The notes under the pieces are model-generated. The model saw nothing but the letters and a program-made list of their open reading frames with translations. It was not told the origin of the DNA and made no database searches. Both the position numbers and the translations under genes were made by a program. Positions 19,101 to 27,611 of a stretch of 64,000 bases of DNA are shown one piece after another. Origin of the DNA: an uncultured Saprospiraceae bacterium (GTDB taxonomy: Bacteria > Bacteroidota > Bacteroidia > Chitinophagales > Saprospiraceae); the NCBI GenBank assembly GCA_937926205.1, contig CALEYL010000018.1, positions 1-64,000 of the forward strand, written 5' to 3'. Positions within the stretch are counted from its first letter, which is position 1. Each line of letters begins with the position of its first letter.

Positions 19101-20627
19101 CACGACATCTATTCGATTGAAGATTTGGCACAACTGATTTTTGATTTGAAAAATGCCAATCGCCAGGCGCGCATCAGTGTTAAGCTGGTTTCCAAAGCCG
19201 GCGTAGGTACCATTGCTGCCGGCGTTGCCAAAGCCAAAGCGGATGTGGTGCTGATTGCCGGATTTGACGGAGGTACGGGTGCTTCGCCCATCAGTTCCAT
19301 CAGGCACGCTGGTTTGCCCTGGGAATTGGGACTTGCAGAGGCGCATCAGACACTGGTCAAAAACAAATTGCGCAGCCGGGTTGTCCTCCAGGCTGACGGC
19401 CAGATGAAAACGGGACGCGACATTGCCATCGCTGCATTGCTTGGCGCCGAAGAATGGGGGGTTGCCACGGCTGCTCTGGTTGTGGAAGGCTGCATCCTGA
19501 TGCGCAAATGCCACCTGAACACCTGTCCGGTGGGCATTGCTACCCAGGACCCGGAATTGCGGAAACGCTTTACAGGCGATGCCGACCACGTCGTCAATTT
19601 CTTTCGCTTTCTGGTTCAGGAATTGCGGGAAATTATGGCAGAATTGGGTTTCCGGACGGTTGATGAGATGATCGGACAATCCGATTATCTGATGCAGAAA
19701 GAAGAGGCTGCCCACTGGAAACACGAAAATCTCGACCTTTCTCCAATCTTATACAAAGAACCTGCTGATGAGAGCGTCGGGCTTTATTGTCAGGAAGAAC
19801 AGGACCACGGACTCGCCGGGGTGCTGGACTGGACGCTGATGGAAGTGGCCAAACCTGCGATCGAACAGGGAGAACCTGTCCGTGCCGCTTATGAAATCAA
19901 AAATACAGACCGAACGCTGGGCGCGATGTTGTCGCACGAAATCACGAAGCGCTACCGCTCGGAAGGATTGCCCGACGATACCATCTGGCTAAAGTTTGAC
20001 GGCACTGCTGGTCAGAGCTTTGGCGCATTCAATACCAAAGGAATCACCCTGGAGCTGGAAGGTGATGCGAATGACTATTTCGGGAAAGGCCTTAGCGGCG
20101 CCAAACTGATTGTTTATCCGTCAAAACGGGCTCAGTTTGTAGCGGAAGAGAACAGCATCATCGGAAACGTGGCCTTTTATGGCGCTACCGGCGGGGAAGC
20201 TTATATCCGGGGCAAAGCCGGCGAACGTTTCTGTGTGCGCAATTCAGGCGTTTCGGCCGTTGTGGAAAGTGTCGGCGACCACGGCTGCGAATACATGACG
20301 GGTGGTTGTGTGGTGATTCTCGGAAGTACCGGACGTAATTTCGCGGCAGGCATGAGCGGTGGAATCGCCTATGTATACGACCCACAGGCTGTTTTTCCGG
20401 CAAACTGCAATATGGAAATGGTCGACCTCGATCCTTTGGATGAAGCAGACGCTAAAATGGTTTTCGAAATGATCGAACGGCATCACCGCTATACCGACAG
20501 TACGGTCGCCAAGTTTTTACTCGGCGATTTTGACAACCAGTTGAAGCACTTTGTAAAAGTCTTCCCCGGGGATTATAAAAAGGCGCTGAAAAAGCAGGCG
20601 GCTGCAGCTATGGGGTTGACAACATAG
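16104..20627 (+). CDS. gltB: Glutamate synthase large subunit
   Basis: This makes glutamate from 2-oxoglutarate and the amide nitrogen of glutamine. The ATG at 16104 gives 1507 residues and leaves a short propeptide before Cys18 (ERDA/CGIGF), the N-terminal nucleophile of the class II amidotransferase domain; a longer upstream frame lacks sense. The central and FMN synthase domains follow (GEGGEDEKRY, GQLPGHKVDEWI, SISSIRHAGLPWELG-like segments in parts), then the 3Fe-4S motif CILMRKCHLNTCPVGIATQ and the GltB C-terminal beta-helix (GGEAYIRGKAGERF, MTGGCVVILG). gltD follows on the same strand after 269 bp. Confidence 0.97.
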   Translation: MARKNTGLYHPSFERDACGIGFVANIKGSKSHQIISDALTILENMEHRGACGCESNTGDGAGLMVQMPHEFFFDECVKLGVHLPDYGRYGVGVLFFPKDIALRETCRDIFIRASEKLGLQVLVFRKVPVNIEGIGPTALSVEPEMEQVFIACPDQLMDPDAFERKLFVLRNYASHTINNTVKGSPSGFYIASLSYKTVVYKGQLTSHQLRGYFRDLSDKRMVSAFGLIHSRFATNTFPSWKLAQPFRFIAHNGEINTIQGNLNWLKTSEQGFTTPWFSKEEMDMLLPIIFEGQSDSASLDNVIEFFTLCGRSLPHVMMMLIPEAWDHHEEMDPLKRAFYEFHAAFQEPWDGPASISFTDGKIIGATLDRNGLRPSRYCVTTDDRVVMASETGVLPIDPALIKEKGRLQPGKMFVVDMERGSIISDEELKQDICSRQPYADWLNNFKIRLEELPEPRVMFTQLAHDQVFKYQKAFGYTTEDLEQIIAPMALDAKDPIGSMGNDTPLAVLSEQPQHLSSYFKQLFAQVTNPPIDPIREKLVMSLATFAGGNGNLLVEEPLACHSVALQHPILSNHDLEKIRSIDTGIFQAKTLQTYFRADGNPGSMRRALERLCRYATDAVEDGFEVLILSDRAIDSEHAAIPSLLALSAVQHHLIRKGYRGQVGLIVEAGDVWEVHHFACLLGFGATAINPYLAFSSIRDMKLQDKLDTDLDFNQLSKNYTKAVADGLLKVFSKMGISTLQSYQGAQIFEIVGLDKKVVDYYFTGATSRIEGMSLDDIARETLAKHHFAFSKTDFPVQRLPVGGIYQWKRKGEEHLFNPQTIHLLQYSTRMNDYTAYKKYAKLVNDQSEKACTLRGLLQFKHQQASIPIDEVEPAENIYRRFATGAMSFGSISHEAHSTLAIAMNRLGAKSNTGEGGEDEKRYQPLPNGDSMRSAIKQVASGRFGVTSLYLTEADELQIKMAQGAKPGEGGQLPGHKVDEWIGKVRHSTPGVGLISPPPHHDIYSIEDLAQLIFDLKNANRQARISVKLVSKAGVGTIAAGVAKAKADVVLIAGFDGGTGASPISSIRHAGLPWELGLAEAHQTLVKNKLRSRVVLQADGQMKTGRDIAIAALLGAEEWGVATAALVVEGCILMRKCHLNTCPVGIATQDPELRKRFTGDADHVVNFFRFLVQELREIMAELGFRTVDEMIGQSDYLMQKEEAAHWKHENLDLSPILYKEPADESVGLYCQEEQDHGLAGVLDWTLMEVAKPAIEQGEPVRAAYEIKNTDRTLGAMLSHEITKRYRSEGLPDDTIWLKFDGTAGQSFGAFNTKGITLELEGDANDYFGKGLSGAKLIVYPSKRAQFVAEENSIIGNVAFYGATGGEAYIRGKAGERFCVRNSGVSAVVESVGDHGCEYMTGGCVVILGSTGRNFAAGMSGGIAYVYDPQAVFPANCNMEMVDLDPLDEADAKMVFEMIERHHRYTDSTVAKFLLGDFDNQLKHFVKVFPGDYKKALKKQAAAAMGLTT

Positions 20628-20896
20628 TGTCTGTCTTTAAAGTCCGATAGCTGCGTTACGCTTGGCTCCAAAAATATAGAAACAATTGATTGTCAATTCC
20701 TATTACGAATAGGTATGATAGGAAGAGAGATTATTGATGAATGACGAATGATGAGATTTAATTTTTAATGTGAGGAGCCTGCTGACTCATTCATTTCGAA
20801 TTCCAACATCACCATTCATCAATCATGTAATTGTCAATTATCAATAAAAAACTACTTAGCCCCTTTAGGGGCGAAATACTTATAAACAAGACTGCC

Positions 20897-22408
20897 ATGG
20901 GCAAACCAACAGGATTCCTCGAATTCACCCGCGCCATGCCGGGTAAGCGACCGGTAGAATCCCGCAAACAGGATTACCGGGAGTTTGTAACGCCATACAA
21001 CGAAAAAGAACTGAATCAGCAAGCCGCGCGCTGTATGAATTGTGGCGTGCCGTTTTGCCACAGCGGCTGTCCGCTCGGTAACGTCATTCCGGAATTCAAC
21101 GACGCTGTGTATGACGGCAACTGGCAGGAAGCCTATGAAATACTTGCTTCTACCAACAACTTTCCGGAATTTACCGGGAGGATATGCCCTGCCCCCTGCG
21201 AAAGTGCCTGCGTTCTCGGCATCAACCAACCGCCGGTAGCCATTGAGGAGATAGAAAAGCACATCATCGAAATCGCGTTTGAAAAAGGCTTTGTCAAGCC
21301 GCGCAAACACATCGCCAGAACCGGGAAAAAAGTAGCCGTCATTGGTTCAGGCCCTGCCGGACTTGCCGCCGCCGACCAACTGAACCAGGCAGGCCATTTG
21401 GTGACCGTTTTCGAGCGCGACGATGAACCCGGTGGATTGTTGCGCTACGGCATTCCGGATTTTAAACTGGAAAAGAACGTCGTCGACCGCAGAATAGCGC
21501 TTTTACGGGAAGAAGGGATTGCCTTTCAATGCCATGCCAATGTTGGGGTGAATGTCAGCATCAGCGCCCTGCTCCGAGAGTACAACGCCATTGTTTTAGC
21601 CGGAGGTTCTACCGTACCTCGGGATCTGGACATTCCCGGCCGCAATTTCAACGGGGTACATTTTGCGATGACCTTTTTAAAGCAAAGCAACAAACGTGTT
21701 GCGGATAAAAATCCGCTCGATCACGCCGGGTTGGAAAGCAACATCTGGCCGGAAGAACTGACCGCTGCCGGAAAAAATGTGGTCGTTATCGGCGGCGGCG
21801 ACACCGGAAGCGATTGTGTGGGTACGGCCAACCGTCAGGGCGCCGCAAGTATTACTCAATTTGAATTGCTGCCTGAGCCACCGGCTTCCCGAACGGTGGA
21901 CATGCCCTGGCCGAATTATCCCATGTTGCTGAAAACCACCAGCTCCCACGAAGAAGGCTGTGAACGCAAATGGGCGGTTGCCACCAAAGCCTTCGTCGGA
22001 GACGAAAAAGGAAACTTGAAAGCCCTGCGGGTGGTGAGCCTCGAATGGACATTGGGCGCCAACGGAAAACCTTCCCATTTTGTGGAAATCCCGGGCAGCG
22101 AGCGCAAAATACCTTGCGAACTGGCCCTCATCGCTGTCGGTTTTCTGCACCCCGAGCAGGAAGGCCTGCTAAATGAACTGGAAATTGACCTCGACCGCCA
22201 GGGCAATGTCAAAGCCACAGAAAAAAGTTATCAAACCAGCATCGCCAAAATCTTCACGGCAGGAGACATGCGCCGCGGACAGAGCCTTGTCGTATGGGCC
22301 ATCAGCGAAGGCCGCGAATGCGCCCGAAAAGTAGACGAATACCTGATGAAGGGCCACTCTGTGCTGGAAAGTAAAGACGCTTCGGTGTTGAAGGGGATGA
22401 TGGGGTGA
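20897..22408 (+). CDS. gltD: Glutamate synthase small subunit
   Basis: The ATG at 20897 gives 503 residues beginning MGKPTGFLEFTRAMPGKR, the normal start for the family; an upstream TTG (20831) is less likely. The N-terminal cysteine-rich region (CMNCGVPFCHSGCPLG and CPAPCESACVLG) binds two 4Fe-4S clusters. Two Rossmann folds follow: FAD (VIGSGPAGLAAADQL) and NADPH (VIGGGDTGSDCVG). It passes electrons from NADPH to GltB. The 269 bp between gltB and gltD are AT-rich and contain short caattgattgtcaatt-like repeats but no gene. Confidence 0.96.
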   Translation: MGKPTGFLEFTRAMPGKRPVESRKQDYREFVTPYNEKELNQQAARCMNCGVPFCHSGCPLGNVIPEFNDAVYDGNWQEAYEILASTNNFPEFTGRICPAPCESACVLGINQPPVAIEEIEKHIIEIAFEKGFVKPRKHIARTGKKVAVIGSGPAGLAAADQLNQAGHLVTVFERDDEPGGLLRYGIPDFKLEKNVVDRRIALLREEGIAFQCHANVGVNVSISALLREYNAIVLAGGSTVPRDLDIPGRNFNGVHFAMTFLKQSNKRVADKNPLDHAGLESNIWPEELTAAGKNVVVIGGGDTGSDCVGTANRQGAASITQFELLPEPPASRTVDMPWPNYPMLLKTTSSHEEGCERKWAVATKAFVGDEKGNLKALRVVSLEWTLGANGKPSHFVEIPGSERKIPCELALIAVGFLHPEQEGLLNELEIDLDRQGNVKATEKSYQTSIAKIFTAGDMRRGQSLVVWAISEGRECARKVDEYLMKGHSVLESKDASVLKGMMG

Positions 22409-22421
22409 GGATTTGATCCGA

Positions 22422-23993
22422 TCAGGTGTCCGACACCTGAACCTGAACCCCACTCATCGCCCTTTCCGAAATCGCCGTAATCGAAAGCGCCGGATTTACC
22501 CCTGGATTTGCTGAAATCATGGAGCCGTCGCAAACCAGCATGTTTTCATAGCCGAAAACGCGGTTGTTGCGGTCAATAACCCCTGTTTCGGGGGAATCGC
22601 CCATGACTGCGCCGCCGAGAATATGGGCCGTTCCGGGTATGCCAGCCAGGGGTGTGAGGCCAAAAGCCATGGCTTTTCCCCGGATTTGCTTTTCGAATTT
22701 TCGAGCCAGTTCGATGGCACGCGGAATGAAAGCGGTTGGCTTGTTTTCGCCAACTACGGCTGTCCGCAAGCGCCCTCCTTTGGTACGGGTGAAGGTAATG
22801 GTGCTGTCTAAGGTCTGCATGAACAGCATCACCACCGAGCTTTTCGCCCAGTCTTTCACCCGCAGGTATTTCCAGTAAGTTCCCGGATGAAGCAGCACGT
22901 CTTTCAGCATCCGAAGCAGGCGCACTGTCATGTTTGGACCTTCCACAAATGGGAGGAAGCTGAGCCGCCAGGCGCCGGAACCCGCACCATAGCGGCAGAA
23001 TTCCAGGTGGCTGTGTTCGTCGGTATGGAGGATGGCGCCGATCGCAATGCCCTGGGAGAGGTCGTTGGATTGATCCAGCTGGGTCACACAAATCAGGCTT
23101 TCGTTGTTGGTGCGCACGTCGCGCCCCACCATATCCGAAAGCCGGGGCAGCGAACTTTGTTTCAGTTTCAAAAGAAGCTTAACGGTACCCATCACGCCGC
23201 CGGAAAAAACGACGCCACGGGTGCGCAGGGTCTGCCGCTGTTTGAACAAACGCGTGGAAGACTGAATTTGCACTTCATAACCATCCGATCCATCGGGATT
23301 CCCTGTGGGACGCACATCGGTGACTTCCTGTTCTGCGAGAATTTCCACACCCTGTTGTTGGGCAAGATAGAGGTAGTTTTTATCCAGGGTATTTTTGGCA
23401 TTGTGCCGGCAACCGGTCATGCACGCGCCGCAAAAAGTACAGCCGGCTCGCTCCGGGCCTTTTCCTTCAAAATAAGGATCTGCAGCCGTTTCTCCCGGTT
23501 TTCCAAAATAAATGGCCACATCCGTTGCATCCAGATGTTCTTGCTGGCCAATTGCTTCCGCTAAGACTTCCAGGGCTTTTTCGCCGTCAAAAAAGCGGGG
23601 ATTTTTTGCAGCCCCCAGCATGTGCAGCGCGCGCTTGTAAAATGGCGCCAGTTCCTGCTGCCAGTCGGCCAGGCCGGCCCATGAACCGGATTGAAAAAAT
23701 GCAGGTTTGGGTATCGGCAGGGTATTGGCATATACCAGCGAACCGCCGCCAACGCCGGTGCCGGAAACGATGCCTACGTCGCGGAAAATGCTGATTTTCA
23801 TAATGCCATACCAACGCAGGGCAGGCAACCAAAGCCATTTCGGGAAAGACCAGTTCGTTTTGGGGAAATCCTGTGCCCGGTACCATTTGCCTTTTTCAAT
23901 AACCAGTACCTTGTACCCTTTTTCTGCCAGACGGAGCGCGCTGACGGAGCCGCCGAAACCGCTGCCGATGATGATGTAGTCGTATGTTTTCAC
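22422..23993 (-). CDS. GMC oxidoreductase, cholesterol-oxidase-like, with ferredoxin-type cysteines
   Basis: This 523-residue FAD enzyme starts with the Rossmann motif YDYIIIGSGFGGSVSALRL, has the GMC signature region GTGVGGGSLVYANTL, and ends with the conserved NPGVNPALSITAISERAM. The substrate-binding middle part fits the cholesterol/3-ketosteroid-type branch, in which a Cys motif is common: here Cys185, Cys188, Cys191 and Cys195 (CTFCGACMTGC), spaced as for a 4Fe-4S cluster. It may pass electrons to a respiratory acceptor instead of O2 (inference). It converges with gltD. The substrate is unknown. Confidence 0.88.
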   Translation of the reverse strand: MKTYDYIIIGSGFGGSVSALRLAEKGYKVLVIEKGKWYRAQDFPKTNWSFPKWLWLPALRWYGIMKISIFRDVGIVSGTGVGGGSLVYANTLPIPKPAFFQSGSWAGLADWQQELAPFYKRALHMLGAAKNPRFFDGEKALEVLAEAIGQQEHLDATDVAIYFGKPGETAADPYFEGKGPERAGCTFCGACMTGCRHNAKNTLDKNYLYLAQQQGVEILAEQEVTDVRPTGNPDGSDGYEVQIQSSTRLFKQRQTLRTRGVVFSGGVMGTVKLLLKLKQSSLPRLSDMVGRDVRTNNESLICVTQLDQSNDLSQGIAIGAILHTDEHSHLEFCRYGAGSGAWRLSFLPFVEGPNMTVRLLRMLKDVLLHPGTYWKYLRVKDWAKSSVVMLFMQTLDSTITFTRTKGGRLRTAVVGENKPTAFIPRAIELARKFEKQIRGKAMAFGLTPLAGIPGTAHILGGAVMGDSPETGVIDRNNRVFGYENMLVCDGSMISANPGVNPALSITAISERAMSGVQVQVSDT

Positions 23994-24054
23994 AACATGA
24001 GCTTTGCGTCAAAAATAGGCGTAAATCTCAAAAACCGAAAAAAGTTTGTGCTTG

Positions 24055-24070
24055 TGTGATGCTGTTCACA
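24055..24070. promoter_or_regulatory. Crp/Fnr-type palindrome upstream of the persulfide dioxygenase gene
   Basis: TGTGATGCTGTTCACA is a perfect TGTGA-N6-TCACA palindrome, the classic Crp-family half-sites. It lies 77 bp before the ATG at 24147; a TAAAATTTG box near 24110-24118 would put the site about 60 bp upstream of the transcription start. A sister site is at 26021-26036. Confidence 0.72.
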
Positions 24071-24146
24071 GACGCTTTCCGGACAAGCCTGCACTTTTGT
24101 GCCGTCATTTAAAATTTGTACTTTTAACAAAAAAAGTTTTACTGCA

Positions 24147-25589
24147 ATGCACATAATCGAGCAAATCTATACCGGCTGTCTGGCGCAAGGCGCTTATTAT
24201 ATCGAAAGTGAAGGCGAGGCAGCCGTCATTGACCCCCTGCGGGAGGTACAGCCATATTTAGATCGCGCACACAAAAGCGGCGCGAAAATCAAGTATGTTT
24301 TTGAGACGCATTTTCATGCAGATTTTGTTTCCGGTCACCTGGATTTGTCCAAAAAAACCGGCGCCCCAATTGTCTATGGCCCAAATGCAGAAACCGGCTT
24401 CGAGTCGTATGGCGCAAAAGACGGGGAGGTTTTTACACTGGGTAAAGTACGCATTAAAGTGCTGCATACGCCCGGACACACCATGGAAAGCACGAGCTAT
24501 TTGCTGCTGGATGAAGCGGGACGGGAAACGGCCCTTTTCAGCGGAGATACTTTGTTCATTGGCGATGTCGGACGCCCTGATCTGGCGCAGAAGTCAGACC
24601 TGACCATCAATGACCTCGCTGGTTATCTGTACGACAGCCTGCGCGAAAAAATCATGACCCTGCCCGACAATGTGGTGGTTTATCCGGCACACGGCGCGGG
24701 TTCGGCATGCGGCAAAAACATGTCGAAAGAAACGACTTCAACGATTGGAATCCAGAAAGCTCAGAACTATGCGCTTCGTGCAGACATGACGAAGGAACAG
24801 TTTATTGAAGAAGTTACAGATGGTTTGCTGGCTCCCCCGCAATATTTTCCTTTGAATGTGAACCTGAACAAGCAGGGCTATGAGAGTTTCGATACGGTGA
24901 TGAACCGTGCAGCTCAGGCGCTTTCTCCGGCTGCTTTTGAAGAAGCGGCGAATGCGACGGGGGCTATTCTGCTGGATGTCCGCAATGCTCAGGAATTTGC
25001 CAAAGGTTTTGTACCCAATTCCATCAATATTGGTCTGGATGGCCAGTTTGCTCCCTGGGTAGGCGCTCTCATTATGGATGTCGCACAACCCGTTTTGCTG
25101 ATCGCACCGCTGGAGCAGGAAGAAGAAGCCATTACCCGTTTGTCGCGCGTTGGCTTTGATCAGGTTATCGGTTACCTGAAAGGCGGTTTTGAAGCATGGA
25201 AAAGCGCTGGCAGAGAAGTGGACCAGATTTTGTCCATCAATGCCGCTGAACTGGCCGAAAAAGCAGCCGAAATGGGTATGGACCACGTGCTGGATGCCCG
25301 CCGTCCTGGCGAATACGCTGCGGAGCACATCAAAGACGCGGGAAGCTATCCTTTGGATTACATCAATGACTTTGTTGCAGAGCTGGACAAAAAAGAAACC
25401 TACTTCATCTATTGTGCGGGCGGCTATCGCTCCATGATCATGGCTTCTATCCTCAGGGCACGGGGCTTTGAAAATGTGGTGGATGTCGCCGGTGGCTTCA
25501 AAGCCATTCAGCAAAGCGGCTTGTTTGAAACCACAGACTATGTGTGTCCGAATTCGCTGCGCCGCCAACAGCTGAAAGAAGTGGTGTAA
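24147..25589 (+). CDS. Persulfide dioxygenase-rhodanese fusion (CstB-like)
   Basis: From the ATG at 24147 this is 480 residues. The N-terminal metallo-beta-lactamase domain has THFHADFVSGH (His55, His57, Asp59), HTPGHTMEST and FSGDTLFIGDVGRPDL, as in ETHE1/persulfide dioxygenases that oxidise persulfides to sulfite. Two rhodanese domains follow. The first (about 265-360) has LLIAPLEQEEE where the catalytic loop should be, so it lacks the active cysteine. The second has FIYCAGGYRS with the cysteine. Metallo-lactamase, dead rhodanese, live rhodanese is the CstB order, which converts persulfide to thiosulfate. The longer frame from 24099 is less likely. Confidence 0.9.
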   Translation: MHIIEQIYTGCLAQGAYYIESEGEAAVIDPLREVQPYLDRAHKSGAKIKYVFETHFHADFVSGHLDLSKKTGAPIVYGPNAETGFESYGAKDGEVFTLGKVRIKVLHTPGHTMESTSYLLLDEAGRETALFSGDTLFIGDVGRPDLAQKSDLTINDLAGYLYDSLREKIMTLPDNVVVYPAHGAGSACGKNMSKETTSTIGIQKAQNYALRADMTKEQFIEEVTDGLLAPPQYFPLNVNLNKQGYESFDTVMNRAAQALSPAAFEEAANATGAILLDVRNAQEFAKGFVPNSINIGLDGQFAPWVGALIMDVAQPVLLIAPLEQEEEAITRLSRVGFDQVIGYLKGGFEAWKSAGREVDQILSINAAELAEKAAEMGMDHVLDARRPGEYAAEHIKDAGSYPLDYINDFVAELDKKETYFIYCAGGYRSMIMASILRARGFENVVDVAGGFKAIQQSGLFETTDYVCPNSLRRQQLKEVV

Positions 25590-25623
25590 TGATTCATTTC
25601 ATCAAACTAAAACAATTGATCTG

Positions 25624-25998
25624 ATGCAAATAAAAATCGTTTTGACTGCACTGGCCCTGTCTTTTGGCCTGATTTCTGCCTGCTCCCAGCAGTCGGCGCC
25701 TTATCAAAACATCAATACCGCTGAATTTAAAGAAAAAATGAATCAGCCGGATGTTGTGATTCTCGATGTGCGGACCCCACAGGAAACCGCGCAGGGAAAA
25801 ATACAGGGCGCGATTGAGATGGATTTTAACAGCCCTGCCTTTGAATCAAAGGTTCAGGCCCTGGACAAAAACAAAACCTATCTCGTTTATTGTGCTGTCG
25901 GCGGCCGCAGTGCCAGTGCCTGCAACACCATGGCTGCTAAAGGGTTTAAGCAATTGTACAACCTGAAAGGCGGGTATAATGCCTGGAAAAGTCAGTAA
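25624..25998 (+). CDS. Rhodanese-domain lipoprotein
   Basis: This 124-residue protein has a lipoprotein signal (LALSFGLISAC, lipidated Cys20) and a single rhodanese domain with VVILDVRTPQE and the active-site loop VYCAVGGRS. It is therefore a periplasm-facing or outer-membrane-attached sulfurtransferase. It is 34 bp downstream of the CstB-like gene and probably shares its transcript. I infer that it handles persulfide sulfur outside the cytoplasm. Confidence 0.93.
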   Translation: MQIKIVLTALALSFGLISACSQQSAPYQNINTAEFKEKMNQPDVVILDVRTPQETAQGKIQGAIEMDFNSPAFESKVQALDKNKTYLVYCAVGGRSASACNTMAAKGFKQLYNLKGGYNAWKSQ

Positions 25999-26020
25999 TT
26001 TTTGCACTTTTTTTTCCTTG

Positions 26021-26036
26021 TGTGATGCGCATTACA
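26021..26036. promoter_or_regulatory. Second Crp/Fnr-type palindrome
   Basis: TGTGATGCGCATTACA is a near-perfect palindrome (TGTGA-N6-TTACA). It shares the flanks CTTG on the left and GAC on the right with the site at 24055, so both are probably bound by the same regulator. It lies 64 bp before the next rhodanese gene; a TAATTTG box (26071-26077) follows. Confidence 0.68.
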
Positions 26037-26099
26037 GACCATGTGCAGCCACACCCTGATCTTTGTATCGTAATTTGAACACTAAAATAATCATCAAAT

Positions 26100-26432
26100 A
26101 TGAGTCTATTTCAATCGCTGTTTGGTACGGCGACAAAAAAGTACACGGACGTTCGGGCTGAAGAATTCCTGAAATTGCTCGAAGAAACGCCAAATGCTGT
26201 TTTACTGGATGTGCGCACGCCTGCTGAATTTGCCAGCGGGAAAGTTAAAGGAGCCACCAATATTGATATCTACAGCCCTTCTTTTGGCACAGCCATAAGC
26301 AAGCTGGACAAGAACAAAACCTATTTTGTGTATTGCCGCAGCGGCGCCAGAAGCGGACAGGCCTGCAATGTCATGGCTGACCAGGGCTTTGAAAAACTAT
26401 ATAACCTCGCCGGAGGGATTGTGAGTTTGTAA
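26100..26432 (+). CDS. Single-domain cytoplasmic rhodanese
   Basis: This 110-residue protein is one rhodanese domain: LLDVRTPAEFASGKVKGATN, the DKNKTYFVYCRSGARSGQA catalytic loop (in parts, active Cys in VYCRSG) and the closing NLAGGIVSL. The family usually ends GGIVSWKG or similar, so the C-terminus is a few residues short. It has no signal sequence and its own Crp-type site. Together with the lipoprotein and the fusion protein it gives rhodanese activity in two compartments. Confidence 0.93.
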   Translation: MSLFQSLFGTATKKYTDVRAEEFLKLLEETPNAVLLDVRTPAEFASGKVKGATNIDIYSPSFGTAISKLDKNKTYFVYCRSGARSGQACNVMADQGFEKLYNLAGGIVSL

Positions 26433-26475
26433 TGAGCATTAGCCAAACGGGGAAATCCCGATAAGGCTATCCCAT

Positions 26476-26516
26476 CAGCCCAGCAGTATCGCAACGATGC
26501 AGCTGGGCTGTTTTTT
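26476..26516 (+). terminator. Rho-independent terminator after the rhodanese genes
   Basis: CAGCCCAGC (26476-26484) pairs with GCTGGGCTG (26502-26510) and is followed directly by six T. Confidence 0.87.
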
Positions 26517-26543
26517 AGTGATAAATGACAGAATTTCAAGACA

Positions 26544-27578
26544 ATGGATAAATACTGGGATCTTTTTGTGCAGGGCTACCGGGGCTACGCCAACTATCTG
26601 TGGCATGAAATCAGCAATCCCGGCTGGCACAACTATTTTTATTGGTTAATACTTGTTTCTGCCTTCTTTTTTCTGGTGGAAAGACTGGCGCCCTGGCGCA
26701 AAGAGCAGCCTAAATTCCGAAAGGATTTCTGGCTGGATTTCTTTTACATGTTTTTCAACTTTTTCCTTTTTTCCCTCATCATTTACAGCGCGGCCTCTTC
26801 GGTAGTCGTCAACCTCTTCAACGATGGCCTGAAAGCCGCCCTTGGGGTAGATTTACAGGCATCCAACCCACTGCGACAGGCGCCCATGTGGGTCATTCTG
26901 CTGACCGGTTTTTTGGTGCGCGATTTTGTCCAGTGGTGGATACACCGCTTATTGCACCGCAGCAAACGCCTCTGGGAGTTTCACAAAGTGCACCACTCGG
27001 TGGAGCAGATGGGTTTTGCTGCACACCTGCGTTATCACTGGATGGAAAATGTGGTTTACCGTACCATTGAATACCTGCCGCTTGCGCTGTTGGGGATAGG
27101 TCTGTACGATTTTTTCATCATTCACATCTTTACCCTTGCAGTCGGGCACTACAACCACTCCAACATCACGGTACCCGGGTATGTTACCGGGGGCATATTG
27201 GGCGCGTTGATTGGCCTTGTCATTGCGACGAGCGGCTTTGATGTGCACCTGCTCCATGATCCTTCTCCCTGGCAACAGGCGCTGGTGGTTTTGGGAAGCA
27301 CAGCGGCGGCGGCATTGTTACTCGGGCCCTGGATGAAACGCATCTTCAACAGCCCTGAAATGCACATCTGGCACCACGTCTATGAATTGCCGGAAAACCG
27401 TCGCTATGGCATCAATTTTGGGTTGACGCTGGCCATTTGGGACTACCTGTTTGGAACAGCTGTTATTCCTCACGACGGCCGCGACATCCGCCTCGGATTT
27501 CCCGGTATGGAGACATTCCCGGGGGATTTTGTCGGGCAAAATCTGCATGGGTTTGAGAAAACGACAACCGCAGAATGA
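26544..27578 (+). CDS. Sterol desaturase/fatty acid hydroxylase family protein
   Basis: This 344-residue membrane di-iron protein has four or more hydrophobic segments and the histidine clusters HRLLHR (near 133), HKVHHS (near 148) and HIWHHVYELPENRRYG (near 275). The family uses O2 to hydroxylate or desaturate lipids. The substrate is unknown. It follows the terminator of the sulfur block, so it need not belong to it, although no clear separate promoter was seen. Confidence 0.92.
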   Translation: MDKYWDLFVQGYRGYANYLWHEISNPGWHNYFYWLILVSAFFFLVERLAPWRKEQPKFRKDFWLDFFYMFFNFFLFSLIIYSAASSVVVNLFNDGLKAALGVDLQASNPLRQAPMWVILLTGFLVRDFVQWWIHRLLHRSKRLWEFHKVHHSVEQMGFAAHLRYHWMENVVYRTIEYLPLALLGIGLYDFFIIHIFTLAVGHYNHSNITVPGYVTGGILGALIGLVIATSGFDVHLLHDPSPWQQALVVLGSTAAAALLLGPWMKRIFNSPEMHIWHHVYELPENRRYGINFGLTLAIWDYLFGTAVIPHDGRDIRLGFPGMETFPGDFVGQNLHGFEKTTTAE

Positions 27579-27611
27579 GTGTGGTTTTCTGTTTATCTTT
27601 AGTGGCAAAAA

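Noticed and set aside
20628..20896. Small gene between gltB and gltD
   Set aside because: Only AT-rich sequence with short repeats; the TTG-started extension of gltD is not conserved-looking.
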